Source: a virus
IMG/VR virus record: IMGVR_UViG_3300032753_000119
Coordinates: 1 to 31,591 of that record
Length of the DNA: 31,591 nucleotides
Reading direction: 5' to 3' (one strand)
Each line of letters starts with the position of its first letter. Positions within the stretch are counted from its first letter, which is position 1. The notes under the pieces are model-generated. The model ran no database searches, had not been told where the DNA came from, and worked only from the letters and a program-made list of their open reading frames with translations. Shown here piece by piece: positions 20,805 through 28,830 of this stretch. The position numbers and the translations under genes were made by a program.

Positions 20805-22046
20805 ATGAACCGACAAACCTTTGAACAAAAGCTTAATGATGTATCTATCCTATTTCACAATATAGGCTCTACCAGTAAAAAACTGGCAAAAATTGCTTTG
20901 TTAAAAGAATATCACGACCAAGAGTTCTTGCAAAGAATATTATTGTATACTTATAATCCATACTACGTATACGGTATAAACAAGAAAACGTTTACCGGAA
21001 GTCACGAACCTGAATTTGAAACTCAGTTTCCTACTGTGTTTGACCTGTTAGATTACCTGCGTGTAACTTCAGTTGATAACGATACAAAGCGACTTGTTCG
21101 TTCTTTCGTTCATTCATTCGACAAGAGCAATCTACTCGAAATGATTATAATGAAGAACTTAAAAATTGGCATTGAAGTTGAAACCATAAACAAAGTATGG
21201 AAGAACTTGATACCGACGTTTAAGGTTCAATTGTGCGAAACTTATGAACAACCATCAGATATACGCTCAGAGTTCATATACATCCAGCCAAAACTCGATG
21301 GAGTTAGATGTATCTGCATTGTAAAAAGTGGTGGAGTTGAGCTTTTCACCCGTAACGGCTCTAAGATAGAAGGGTATGATTCAATAGAAACTGCGATGCT
21401 TGAATATCCTATTGACTATGTATACGATGGCGAAATAATTGGGAGTTCTTTTGACAATACAATGGAGGGGTTATTTGCCAAAGGAAAACGAAAAGAAGCT
21501 AACTACATTATCTGGGATATGCTACCACTTAAGGAATTTAATGAAAGAATATGTAGTATGCCATATTCATATAGATTAAATAACTTAATGCAAACTAGAG
21601 ATGCTTCGGAAAATACAAAAATTATTGTATCTACGAAAAAGTCTGCAAGATTATTTTCTGAAGACCCAGATAAAACATGCAACTTGATGGTTCTTGATGG
21701 ATACGAAGGAGTAGTATTGAAAGGGGCAGATACAAAATATGATTACAAGCGTTCATACTCTTGGTTAAAATATAAGATGATGAAAACTGATGAGTTTAAC
21801 ATCATAGGTTTTGAAGAAGGAAATGGACGCAACTTAAACTCATTGGGGGCAATTATTGTTCAGTCTTTAGATGGAAACATTGAAAGTAAAGTTGGCTCTG
21901 GATTTTCAGACGAGCAACGCCAATATATCTGGGAGCATCAGGATGAACTGGCTTGGACAAAGGTAGAAATAAAGTTTCAGGAAGTTACCAAAGACAACTC
22001 CCTCAGATTCCCAACTTTTGTTAAGTTTCGTGACGACTTAAATTAA
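20805..22046 (+). CDS. ATP-dependent DNA ligase, 413 aa
   Basis: Seals nicks in DNA by adenylating itself on Lys, passing AMP to the 5' phosphate and joining the 3' hydroxyl; likely used for Okazaki fragments and repair during phage replication. Visible motifs: I KLDGVR (163-168, Lys 163 as adenylation site), III YDGEII (about 207-212), IV EGVVLK (301-306), V WLKYKMMKT (about 320-328), then an OB-fold region (VGSGFSDEQR) and a C-terminal end RFPTFVKFRDD typical of ligases. The N-terminal 150 residues form a helical DNA-binding-type domain. All catalytic motifs are intact. ATG 20805 follows the promoter directly. DNA ligases occur in the replication modules of crAss-like phages. Confidence 0.93.
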   Translation: MNRQTFEQKLNDVSILFHNIGSTSKKLAKIALLKEYHDQEFLQRILLYTYNPYYVYGINKKTFTGSHEPEFETQFPTVFDLLDYLRVTSVDNDTKRLVRSFVHSFDKSNLLEMIIMKNLKIGIEVETINKVWKNLIPTFKVQLCETYEQPSDIRSEFIYIQPKLDGVRCICIVKSGGVELFTRNGSKIEGYDSIETAMLEYPIDYVYDGEIIGSSFDNTMEGLFAKGKRKEANYIIWDMLPLKEFNERICSMPYSYRLNNLMQTRDASENTKIIVSTKKSARLFSEDPDKTCNLMVLDGYEGVVLKGADTKYDYKRSYSWLKYKMMKTDEFNIIGFEEGNGRNLNSLGAIIVQSLDGNIESKVGSGFSDEQRQYIWEHQDELAWTKVEIKFQEVTKDNSLRFPTFVKFRDDLN

Positions 22047-22063
22047 ATCTAAAATCATAAATT

Positions 22064-22522
22064 ATGTCAGTATTAGTAAGAGCAACATTTGAATCTGGTA
22101 AAGTAAAATATATCAGAGAAACTGAATCTCAAAAACGTCAAATTGAAATACTAAAGCAATTTGCTCTCGATAACGAGAAAAAAACTATTTATAAAGAATT
22201 CTTTGCCGAAGATGAACTCAATTTTGAAAAGAACCTGTTACTGTATTACGAGAAAATAATACTTCCTGCACTGTATCCAGCAATGAAGAGTGAATACGGT
22301 TTGACTTCAATGTCAGACTGCGATGCGACATTGTCAGCAATGTTTCTATCAAAAACAATGGTCAAACTCGACAAGACAGAATACAAGATTCACAGACGCA
22401 TGAAAGACATATCATTTCAAGACCAAGCCGATTTTCTTGCCAAGATAGCAAATATTGCTATTACAAAGTATTCACTTCGTTTCCCATCAGCTGTAGAAAT
22501 TCAAAAATCAAACTTGATATGA
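22064..22522 (+). CDS. Unknown helical protein of the replication block, 152 aa
   Basis: Unrecognised. Almost wholly helical and basic-acidic mixed: EIEILKQFAL-type helix (about 25-35), a middle helix with FFAEDELNFEKNLLLYYEKI (about 46-65), LYPAMKSEYGLTSMSDCDAT (about 69-88), and a C-terminal region with RFPSAVEIQKSNLI. The overall feel is of a small replication or recombination accessory protein, but I could not match a NinB, SSB or loader motif. It lies 17 bases after ligase and overlaps the next gene by 4 bases, so it belongs to the ligase operon. Confidence 0.6.
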   Translation: MSVLVRATFESGKVKYIRETESQKRQIEILKQFALDNEKKTIYKEFFAEDELNFEKNLLLYYEKIILPALYPAMKSEYGLTSMSDCDATLSAMFLSKTMVKLDKTEYKIHRRMKDISFQDQADFLAKIANIAITKYSLRFPSAVEIQKSNLI

Positions 22523-23058
22523 TTTTAACCGGAGATGTTGAGTTAGTAAATCTAACAAATCAAACAATATACTTTTATCCAGCGGAGTCTGTTGACCTGA
22601 AAACACCAGTAAAACAATCTGATGCTATTTTAGTTACTAAACGCTCAATTGAAGTTCATTCAACTGGACATGCAAAGGTTGAGATTTCACGAGTTGAAAT
22701 GCAAAATGCAAGAATTAAAGGTAAGAATAAAAGCATACCAATAGGAGTTGGAAACTACGGTGTTGTATCTGGTATACCTGAAGAAAAACAGAATACTATA
22801 TATATAGTATCACAACTTGTATATAATGCAGCTCATCATACAAGAAAAGATATCTTTATGATAGACAAACCTATCCGCACAGAATCTGGGCAGATAATTG
22901 CGTGTCGAGCATTGAGCAGGCCTTACTATGAAGAAAATGCGAAGGCGTTAATGCCAGCGATAAATTATCTTACAAATTTGTTGCCAACCGTAGGCACTAC
23001 AAGATTTGATAAGTTAAGGGGAATTATTGTTTCACTTAATAAATTCATAGAGAAATAA
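22519..23058 (+). CDS. NLTPH-like conserved phage protein, 179 aa
   Basis: By eye this resembles a widespread phage protein of unknown function that starts near VNLTPHPI and ends with an IYIVS...R...G..I.CR.LSR pattern. Here the corresponding parts are ELVNLTNQTIYFYP (about 8-21), GVVSGIPEEKQNTIYIVSQL (about 78-97) and IRTESGQIIACRALSRP (about 119-135). It is beta-rich in the first half and helical at the C-terminus (about 138-179). The family's role is not known to me. It overlaps both neighbours (ATGA with the previous gene; the stop and next ATG share one base), placing it between ligase and nuclease genes. Confidence 0.55.
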   Translation: MILTGDVELVNLTNQTIYFYPAESVDLKTPVKQSDAILVTKRSIEVHSTGHAKVEISRVEMQNARIKGKNKSIPIGVGNYGVVSGIPEEKQNTIYIVSQLVYNAAHHTRKDIFMIDKPIRTESGQIIACRALSRPYYEENAKALMPAINYLTNLLPTVGTTRFDKLRGIIVSLNKFIEK

Positions 23059-24128
23059 TGCCTCGCCATCTCACAAACTATACAGATTTACCTTTGCCAA
23101 TTTATCAGGCAATTAAGAATGACTCTTACGTGCCAAGGGGAGATATCTCTGTTACTACATTGATAGATTCTCCTTATATTCGTTTACTGCGTAAATTTAA
23201 CGAGTATGAGGAAGATGCTTCCGATATGGTTTGGGCGCTGATGGGACAGGCTTTACACTGCGTAATTGAAAGGGCTGGCGATAAAATTGATAACAGTAAA
23301 TTCTATCCAGAAATAAAGATGGAATTGAAAATTGAAGATAGGCTGTTATCTGGAACATCTGATTTAATAGAACGAGTCTACGATGAGAATGGAGTTAATA
23401 TAAAGAATATACTCCATGACTATAAAAATATATTTGTTTGGTCTGCAATGGCTGGCGAAGATTCTCCAAGTTATGACCACTGGAAGAAGCAAACAAATAT
23501 ATACAGATTAATGGCAAAATATGGAAGACACTCAGATACTAAAGAAAAGATAGGAATTGAGATTCACGAAATATATATACATGCTTTTCTGCGTGACTGG
23601 AAGAAATCAGAGTCCAAAAGAATGTCAAACTATCCTCCAAAAGCAGTAATGACTTTTAAGATTGAACTGTTAGATGAGAAATATATAGTTCAATATTTGA
23701 AGGATAGAAAGACATCGCACTTCTTATCAGAAGATGCAATGTCTAAAGGCTTCGACATCCCAGTTTGCAACGAAGAGGAAAGATGGGCAAGGCCCGAGAT
23801 TTGGAAGATAATGAACGCTGATAAGAAACGTTCACTTAAAAACTTTACTATAAATTCAGACCAAGACAGAAATGAAGCGAACGTTTATCTTGCATTAAAA
23901 ATGGGAGATTACAATGGAAAACTCTGGATACAAAAAGAACCTGGCGTAGATACAAGGTGTGCTGACTATTGCAGCGTATGTGGATTCTGCAAGTATTACA
24001 GGGCAAATTACGACAGTTATGGCCAAAGAAAAAAAGGAGATGTCGGAGCAGGACAAAATGAAAATGTTTCTGGACAAATCGAAGAACCTGTCATACAAGA
24101 ATCTAAAATTAAATTTGACTTCGATTAA
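23058..24128 (+). CDS. PD-(D/E)XK nuclease of Cas4/RecB-like type with Cys cluster, 356 aa
   Basis: Probable DNA exonuclease for recombination or replication. Visible motifs: GQALHCVIE (63-71; Gly, His, Glu of motif I), LLSGTSDLI (97-104; Asp 102), HDYKN (120-124; the Asp-x-Lys catalytic pair), and QTNIYRLM (145-152; the conserved Gln helix). A Cys cluster, Cys 301, 305, 308 and 311 (CADYCSVCGFCKY), resembles the C-terminal Fe-S anchor of Cas4/AddB-type nucleases, but the fourth ligand in classic Cas4 is N-terminal, so metal binding here could be local. The tail is polar and ends IKFDFD. Its last 110 bases are overprinted by the next gene. A similar nuclease is typical of crAss-like replication modules. 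Confidence 0.88.
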   Translation: MPRHLTNYTDLPLPIYQAIKNDSYVPRGDISVTTLIDSPYIRLLRKFNEYEEDASDMVWALMGQALHCVIERAGDKIDNSKFYPEIKMELKIEDRLLSGTSDLIERVYDENGVNIKNILHDYKNIFVWSAMAGEDSPSYDHWKKQTNIYRLMAKYGRHSDTKEKIGIEIHEIYIHAFLRDWKKSESKRMSNYPPKAVMTFKIELLDEKYIVQYLKDRKTSHFLSEDAMSKGFDIPVCNEEERWARPEIWKIMNADKKRSLKNFTINSDQDRNEANVYLALKMGDYNGKLWIQKEPGVDTRCADYCSVCGFCKYYRANYDSYGQRKKGDVGAGQNENVSGQIEEPVIQESKIKFDFD

Positions 24129-24987
24129 TGAAATACTTGAAATTGAATATGATAAAGCCTGGGGCCAATTTGATAGAAATGAGTTTAAATCTCTGCATGA
24201 TTGTATATCTAATAATGTATATTCTGATTATGCTTATTGCCTATATCACCACTGTGCATTTGACAAAGATTACTCTTTTTATAAAATTAGAATCTATAGA
24301 CTTTGTGATATTGACGGTCAGTATATATTCTTTGTTAGTTCTGCAATCAAAAAGAATGAAGTAAATATGGCTAAGGTTAAGGTTCCAACTGTTGTAAATA
24401 AATTAAATCTGGTAAAGGGAGATGTTGTTAAGATTGACGACCTACCTCCATTGTTGGACTATAAAAACAGTTACTACGACCCAAAACTTAAAAGACGCGT
24501 CCCAAACCCAATTCAGTTAAAGGAACCTGAAAAAAAAGTAAAAGAAACAAATGAGCCAAAAGAAAAAACAACGGCAGTAAAACGCGAAAAAACTGAAGAC
24601 CTAGTGATAAGAGATTATAATATATTTGCTCCAAATATGCCGAAGCAATCTGACTTCTTGGAGCCAAGAATATGCACTAGGATATGGACACTTGGAATCG
24701 GAATAGAATCTGGATGGGGATGGTATCTAAAAGAACAGGAAGGATATAAATATAAGTTTGAATTCTATTGCCGTCCGACAACTATACTTGATGGATTTGA
24801 AGCGTATGATAAAGGGGGAGACTTTATGACACACGCTTATATGAAATGGGAGTATCCTGCGCTGTGTAATGAGGCATTGGCTCACGATAATCTATCAAAG
24901 ATATATAAGGAGAATGGCAATGCTACTGACGCGCAATTAATCTTAAACGTATTAATTGACTCATTTATTATAAACTGGAAACTATGA
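24019..24987 (+). CDS. Unknown basic protein, 322 aa, overlapping the nuclease gene
   Basis: Unrecognised. I choose ATG 24019 (MAKEKKEMSEQDKMKMFLDK); an in-frame ATG at 23959 would overlap more, and one at 24040 is also possible. It reads as three parts: an N-terminal alpha/beta region with many aromatic residues (about 40-115), a Lys/Pro-rich charged linker (KEPEKKVKETNEPKEK, about 170-190), and a C-terminal alpha/beta region with GIESGWGWYLKEQEG and FEFYCRPTTILDGFEAYD (about 230-265). The overlap with the nuclease tail is 110 bases, unusually long. Probably cytoplasmic. It is coupled to the next gene by ATGA at 24984. No function recognised. Confidence 0.6.
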   Translation: MAKEKKEMSEQDKMKMFLDKSKNLSYKNLKLNLTSINEILEIEYDKAWGQFDRNEFKSLHDCISNNVYSDYAYCLYHHCAFDKDYSFYKIRIYRLCDIDGQYIFFVSSAIKKNEVNMAKVKVPTVVNKLNLVKGDVVKIDDLPPLLDYKNSYYDPKLKRRVPNPIQLKEPEKKVKETNEPKEKTTAVKREKTEDLVIRDYNIFAPNMPKQSDFLEPRICTRIWTLGIGIESGWGWYLKEQEGYKYKFEFYCRPTTILDGFEAYDKGGDFMTHAYMKWEYPALCNEALAHDNLSKIYKENGNATDAQLILNVLIDSFIINWKL

Positions 24988-25315
24988 CAGAAGATAGGAT
25001 GAACGAAGTTTTAATCAAATAAAAGAAGGGTTACTTACAAAAAAAGAGTTCATAAGAATAGTTGAAATAGAGCTATACGAGGCAAATGATTCTAAAGAAT
25101 TGTGGGACTTTGACAATGTAGATATAATTCATCATCTTCAGCATGTTAACATTACCGTAATGGAGCGAGAATCTCTAATCAATCTTTTAGGATACAGAGA
25201 ACCTGATAATAATTTTATAGAAGCTGAAAACCTTCTTGAAGAACTTAAAATTGAAGAATTTAAAATAGCAATAGATAAATTTAGTATTGAAGAGTTAAGA
25301 AACAGATTACGATAG
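24984..25315 (+). pseudogene. Frameshifted gene, about 110 codons in two frames
   Basis: The ATG at 24984 overlaps the previous stop (ATGA) and starts MTEDRMNEV, then hits TAA after 12 codons. In the -1 frame the text resumes as NQIKEGLLTKKEFIRIVEIE and continues open to 25315 with a helical, acidic protein ending SIEELRNRLR. One extra T in the T4 run near 25009 would join the two parts into one smooth protein. A single-base deletion in a short homopolymer (real or sequencing) is the simplest reading; no slippery heptamer is present. The product is unknown. Confidence 0.6.
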
Positions 25316-25357
25316 TGTAATTGATATAGAATATTTTCAGACAAATTAATTCTTTAC

Positions 25358-25388
25358 TTGGACATTAAACATTTATTTTCGTTATTTG
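25358..25388 (+). promoter_or_regulatory. Promoter with CTTTACTTG / CGTTATTTG, predicting a leaderless mRNA
   Basis: TTG at 25358-25360 within CTTTACTTG, 20 bases, then GTTATTTG at 25381-25388. The ATG at 25393 is four bases further on, exactly as at the ligase gene. It would drive the 25393 to 29155 operon. Confidence 0.65.
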
Positions 25389-25392
25389 TATT

Positions 25393-26067
25393 ATGAATTT
25401 TTACTTCGACGATACGGAATTACTGCAAGACAAGCCAAAGTTCTCATTGGATGAGATACTTGAAGTTAAACAAGATGAAAATCTTTATCTATCAAGTGTT
25501 GATATACGAGATATGTTTGGCGAAATTATTTTCTATTGCGGAAAAAAAGATGATTTGTTAAAGCAAATGCCGACAAACTGTGCTGATATAATCATTACAG
25601 ATAATCCATCGGTTCATAACTTGAATATATTAAAGGAGATATTAAATCTCAAAAGCACAATACTTATCTTCGATATCGCTGGAATGATGATTGGAGATGA
25701 TGAAGAAAGAATTGAAAACTTTTTAAGGCGCAATAACTATGAATTTACAAAGAAATGTTATCTTGGCGACGTCCCACTATATGATTATCGTAGGCAAGAA
25801 ACCAAAAGCTATACTGACATCTTTTTACAAGGAATACCGATTGATGTTGCTAGTATGTGCTTCATTAACAGCCTTGGCATTGACACTTGCGTTATTAACG
25901 ATAGCTGCGTATTATCTGACATCGCACACTATTCCATTAAGAATGCCAAGAATGTAGTTACGATACTGGAGTTTAAGCCAGACTCAATGAAGTTTATTGA
26001 GAACGTTGACAAAATAAAAGAATCATTGCCAAATGTAGATACTAATAAAAATTATGTATTATGGTAG
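25393..26067 (+). CDS. Methyltransferase-like fold protein with altered motif IV, 224 aa
   Basis: The stretch EIIFYCGKKDDLLKQMPTNC followed by ADIIITDNPS (about 44-73) closely follows the pattern of N6-adenine/N4-cytosine DNA methyltransferases (strand, GD..ELL..LP, then DLIITDPPY), but the catalytic DPPY is DNPS here. A second part (IDVASMCFINSLGIDTCVIN, about 154-173) lies where the FxGSGT SAM motif would sit but lacks it. It may be a degenerate, inactive methyltransferase fold, or another Rossmann-like protein. It starts at the leaderless promoter and overlaps the next gene by 7 bases. The family call is weak. Confidence 0.55.
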   Translation: MNFYFDDTELLQDKPKFSLDEILEVKQDENLYLSSVDIRDMFGEIIFYCGKKDDLLKQMPTNCADIIITDNPSVHNLNILKEILNLKSTILIFDIAGMMIGDDEERIENFLRRNNYEFTKKCYLGDVPLYDYRRQETKSYTDIFLQGIPIDVASMCFINSLGIDTCVINDSCVLSDIAHYSIKNAKNVVTILEFKPDSMKFIENVDKIKESLPNVDTNKNYVLW

Positions 26068-26600
26068 AAAGAGTTGACATATTAAGTGATGCGTTTAAGT
26101 TGGTAGACCCGCACCACGGAACTAACTTTGAGAAAAGCCGAACTGCGTTCTTATCATTCGCACCTAACAACTTTCAGATTTCCATATCAGCATTCTTTGC
26201 GAGGCAGTTAGGTTTTCTATCTGGAGATAGAATGTGCTTCATTCAACACAAGACAAATCCACTGTGCTGGCTATTTTTCAAGACTACACAGAAACATCGT
26301 TCAATTGAAGTTAAGATACGTGCAGGTGGATATTCAGCTAATTCAAAAGAATTTGTAACACAGATAGGTAAAGCATTTGAATTTAATCCACTATACACAG
26401 GTCGTATAAGACTCTATGTAAATATGGACAATCCTATTAAGCATAATATTTCTGATGGCGAAGGTGGAACAACAGAATCTGTAATGTATCAGATATACGA
26501 TATACCTGAACTTCGCAAGGATTTCGAAGACGCACAAAAACTTGCAGAATACTGCATAAGAATTAAAAATTCAGATTACATTATAAAGAAACAGTCATGA
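26061..26600 (+). CDS. Unknown protein with AbrB-like N-terminal pattern, 179 aa
   Basis: Unrecognised family. The segment FQISISAFFARQLGFLSGDR then MCFIQHKTNPLCWLFFKT (about 38-75) has the pattern of a swapped-hairpin or AbrB-like strand-helix-strand unit (I...l...LGl..GD...f......W.f.k), seen in many small phage proteins. A second, beta-rich half follows (IEVKIRAGGYSANSKEFVTQ, GRIRLYVNMDN) and ends in a helix. Soluble. Overlaps both neighbours by 7 and 4 bases. Possibly DNA-binding, but this is pattern-level evidence only. Confidence 0.55.
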   Translation: MVERVDILSDAFKLVDPHHGTNFEKSRTAFLSFAPNNFQISISAFFARQLGFLSGDRMCFIQHKTNPLCWLFFKTTQKHRSIEVKIRAGGYSANSKEFVTQIGKAFEFNPLYTGRIRLYVNMDNPIKHNISDGEGGTTESVMYQIYDIPELRKDFEDAQKLAEYCIRIKNSDYIIKKQS

Positions 26601-26956
26601 TAATAGTAGACCCAGCAATTGACCCATACTTTATAAAGACTGAAAAGTCCCAATATAATGTATTCAAGAATCATAAGCCAAAGCCTCCGGCCAAAGAATA
26701 TGAAAAGTTTGTATCTTCACATACTGATATTGATGGAGCTCTCAAAAAGATTGTCGACCTTAAAATTGAAGCAAAGGGAGGAGCAGTATCACTGATTGAA
26801 TATCTTAAGGAAATACGAAGTTTAAAGATGGAAGTAAGGCGAATCACGCATGACGACTTAGATGCTCGTCTAGCGCATCTGCAAAAGCAGATAAATGAAC
26901 AAAAGACAAGAATTGACAATTTACCAAAGAATCAAAGAATTGAATTAATAGACTAA
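26597..26956 (+). CDS. Unknown coiled-coil-like protein before the SNF2 helicase, 119 aa
   Basis: Unrecognised. The N-terminal 35 residues are distinctive (MIIVDPAIDPYFIKTEKSQY then NVFKNHKPKPPAKEYEK), followed by two long charged helices with heptad-like spacing (LKKIVDLKIEAK; ARLAHLQKQINEQKTRIDNL) that should form a coiled coil. It starts by ATGA overlap with the previous gene and ends 12 bases before the helicase start, so it may partner the helicase. Function unknown. Confidence 0.55.
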   Translation: MIIVDPAIDPYFIKTEKSQYNVFKNHKPKPPAKEYEKFVSSHTDIDGALKKIVDLKIEAKGGAVSLIEYLKEIRSLKMEVRRITHDDLDARLAHLQKQINEQKTRIDNLPKNQRIELID

Positions 26957-26968
26957 CAAATCTAACTA

Positions 26969-28684
26969 ATGATAACCGTTGACAAGCAAAAATTAATAGT
27001 GACACTGCAGAAGCAGGACTTTACCTACAACGATACTCAGTTATTCAGAATGTATAACTTTGTATGGAGTCCAGATGGATACGTAAATGTTCCAGTTCGT
27101 GGAACCTCCAAGAAAGCGTTATGGTCAACGATTAAGCAACTTTACCCTACATTTAAAAGTTGGGATAAAAAAGAAACAGATAGAATAATAAATGAGATTA
27201 AAGAAGTCTTCACCATTTACGAGAACGGATTTGATGAGGCGGTATCTGAAAAGGTTCCTTTATACAAGTTTCTCTTCGCACACCAAAAAGAGTGCGTCAG
27301 GGCTCAATGCTATAAAAAGTATAACCTCATATCATTGGAACAGGGACTTGGGAAGTCTATGTCGGCTATTGTTCCATCTCTTATTTTAAATACTCCAATA
27401 ACTTTAATCATAGTTCCAAACTCATTAAAGTATAACTGGAAAGAAGAGATGACATCTACATGGCAAGAACGTTTTGGATGGTCGATTCCAGAAAATCAAA
27501 TTACAATTCTTAATGCAAACAAATCGCACTTCGCAAGAGAAGAAAGATTTATAATTGTCAACTACGACATTGTTGACAAGTATATGGAGTGGTTTTTATC
27601 TAAAGATATTAAACGAATAGTAATTGACGAGTGTCACTATATCAAAAATAGAGATGCCGGAAGAACTAAAACAATAAAGGCACTCATCTATAAGATGCGT
27701 CCATCTGTTTCTTTTCTTGGAGGAACGCCAGCACCTAATAGAATTACAGATATATTTTCATACCTTGAAATGGCAAGGCATCCAGAAGGAGAAAAGTATT
27801 CTTGGTTCCTTAAAAAATATTGTATCACTCAAAAGACACAATATGGAGAGGTTGCCAAAGAAGGTATTAACCTAGAAGAACTGAATCGTAATATTCAGAA
27901 CTTCATGATACGTAAGTTAAAAGTTGACTGTTTAGATTTACCAGAGAAAAACTATATCAAGATTAACTTTGAGAATGAAGAGTATGACGCTATATATAAA
28001 ACTGCATACGATGAGTTGATGCGAAAGATAATGGCATCTAATGGAAAGCGTTCCGCAGATATTGAAAGCCAAATGAACACTTTGCAGATTATAACTGCAA
28101 AAGCAAAAGTTAAACCTTGTATTGAACTATGTGAAAATATCATGTCAGATATTCACGTAAAGGATGGCAAAGAATATCCAAAGAAAGTTGCTATCATGTG
28201 TAACTTTAAGGAGCCATTGTTCATGCTACAAGAATACTTTAAAGAGAAATGCGTAATGATTTACGGAGGTGTTGAGTCCGAAAAAAGAATGGAACTTGTA
28301 AATGCCTTCAGAAAGATTGACAACGTTCAGGTATTCTTGGGGCAAACTACAAGTGCCGGAGTTGGGCTTAACATGACCGAGTGCGCAGATGTGATATTCT
28401 TAAACTTTCCATACACACGAGCCGAGATAGAGCAAGCAGCTGACAGGTTTCACCGTATAGGTCAAAAGGAACAGGTATCAGTTTACTTTACTGTTTTACG
28501 TGGAAAAATTGACGAGTATATATACAAGATACTGCAATCAAAATATCGCCATGTGTCAAAACTGATTGATACTAAAGTTGACAATACAGATACTGTAGAT
28601 GTTGGCGACTCATTCATAGGTGATATGTTTGAACAGATTAAGGGAGAAATATTGGCTGCAAATTTAAAACATGCTGAGTTATGA
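26969..28684 (+). CDS. SNF2-family DEAD-like helicase/translocase, 571 aa
   Basis: A superfamily 2 ATPase that moves on double-stranded DNA, in phages probably for replication restart or remodelling. Motifs: Q/I region HQKECVRAQ and Walker A EQGLGKS (124-130), II DECH (220-223), III GGTPAPNR (251-258), V AGVGLNMT (463-470), and VI AADRFHRIGQ (490-499) with the arginine finger; the RIGQ end is a hallmark of SNF2 proteins. The N-terminal 100 residues (WSPDGYVNVPVRGTSKK) resemble the leader domain of SMARCAL1-like phage helicases. All motifs are intact. SNF2 helicases are a regular member of crAss-like replication modules. It ends by ATGA overlap with the 49-aa gene. Confidence 0.93.
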   Translation: MITVDKQKLIVTLQKQDFTYNDTQLFRMYNFVWSPDGYVNVPVRGTSKKALWSTIKQLYPTFKSWDKKETDRIINEIKEVFTIYENGFDEAVSEKVPLYKFLFAHQKECVRAQCYKKYNLISLEQGLGKSMSAIVPSLILNTPITLIIVPNSLKYNWKEEMTSTWQERFGWSIPENQITILNANKSHFAREERFIIVNYDIVDKYMEWFLSKDIKRIVIDECHYIKNRDAGRTKTIKALIYKMRPSVSFLGGTPAPNRITDIFSYLEMARHPEGEKYSWFLKKYCITQKTQYGEVAKEGINLEELNRNIQNFMIRKLKVDCLDLPEKNYIKINFENEEYDAIYKTAYDELMRKIMASNGKRSADIESQMNTLQIITAKAKVKPCIELCENIMSDIHVKDGKEYPKKVAIMCNFKEPLFMLQEYFKEKCVMIYGGVESEKRMELVNAFRKIDNVQVFLGQTTSAGVGLNMTECADVIFLNFPYTRAEIEQAADRFHRIGQKEQVSVYFTVLRGKIDEYIYKILQSKYRHVSKLIDTKVDNTDTVDVGDSFIGDMFEQIKGEILAANLKHAEL

Positions 28685-28830
28685 TACGTTTACACTTCAT
28701 GTTATATTCAGAACTTCGTGCTGCTCTAAAACTGCTAGCAAAGCATAATATAAATATTTACTATTCAAACCAAAGAAGTATATTTATACAGGTCAAAACA
28801 CTTGAAGTTTTAAAATATGGAGAACTATGA
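28681..28830 (+). CDS. Small paralogue 1, 49 aa
   Basis: Unrecognised small protein, starting by ATGA overlap with the helicase stop and ending by ATGA overlap with the next gene. It reads MIRLHFMLYSELRAALKLLA, then AKHNINIYYSN, and ends LEVLKYGEL. The next gene is also 49 aa and has the same beginning (MIRLHF) and end (KYGEL), so the pair is a tandem duplication. A strand-helix-strand-strand fold is likely. Confidence 0.75.
   Translation: MIRLHFMLYSELRAALKLLAKHNINIYYSNQRSIFIQVKTLEVLKYGEL

Noticed and set aside
24128-24364. 78-codon frame starting after the nuclease stop
   Set aside because: It overlaps entirely with the 322-aa gene in another frame and is hydrophobic without other support.
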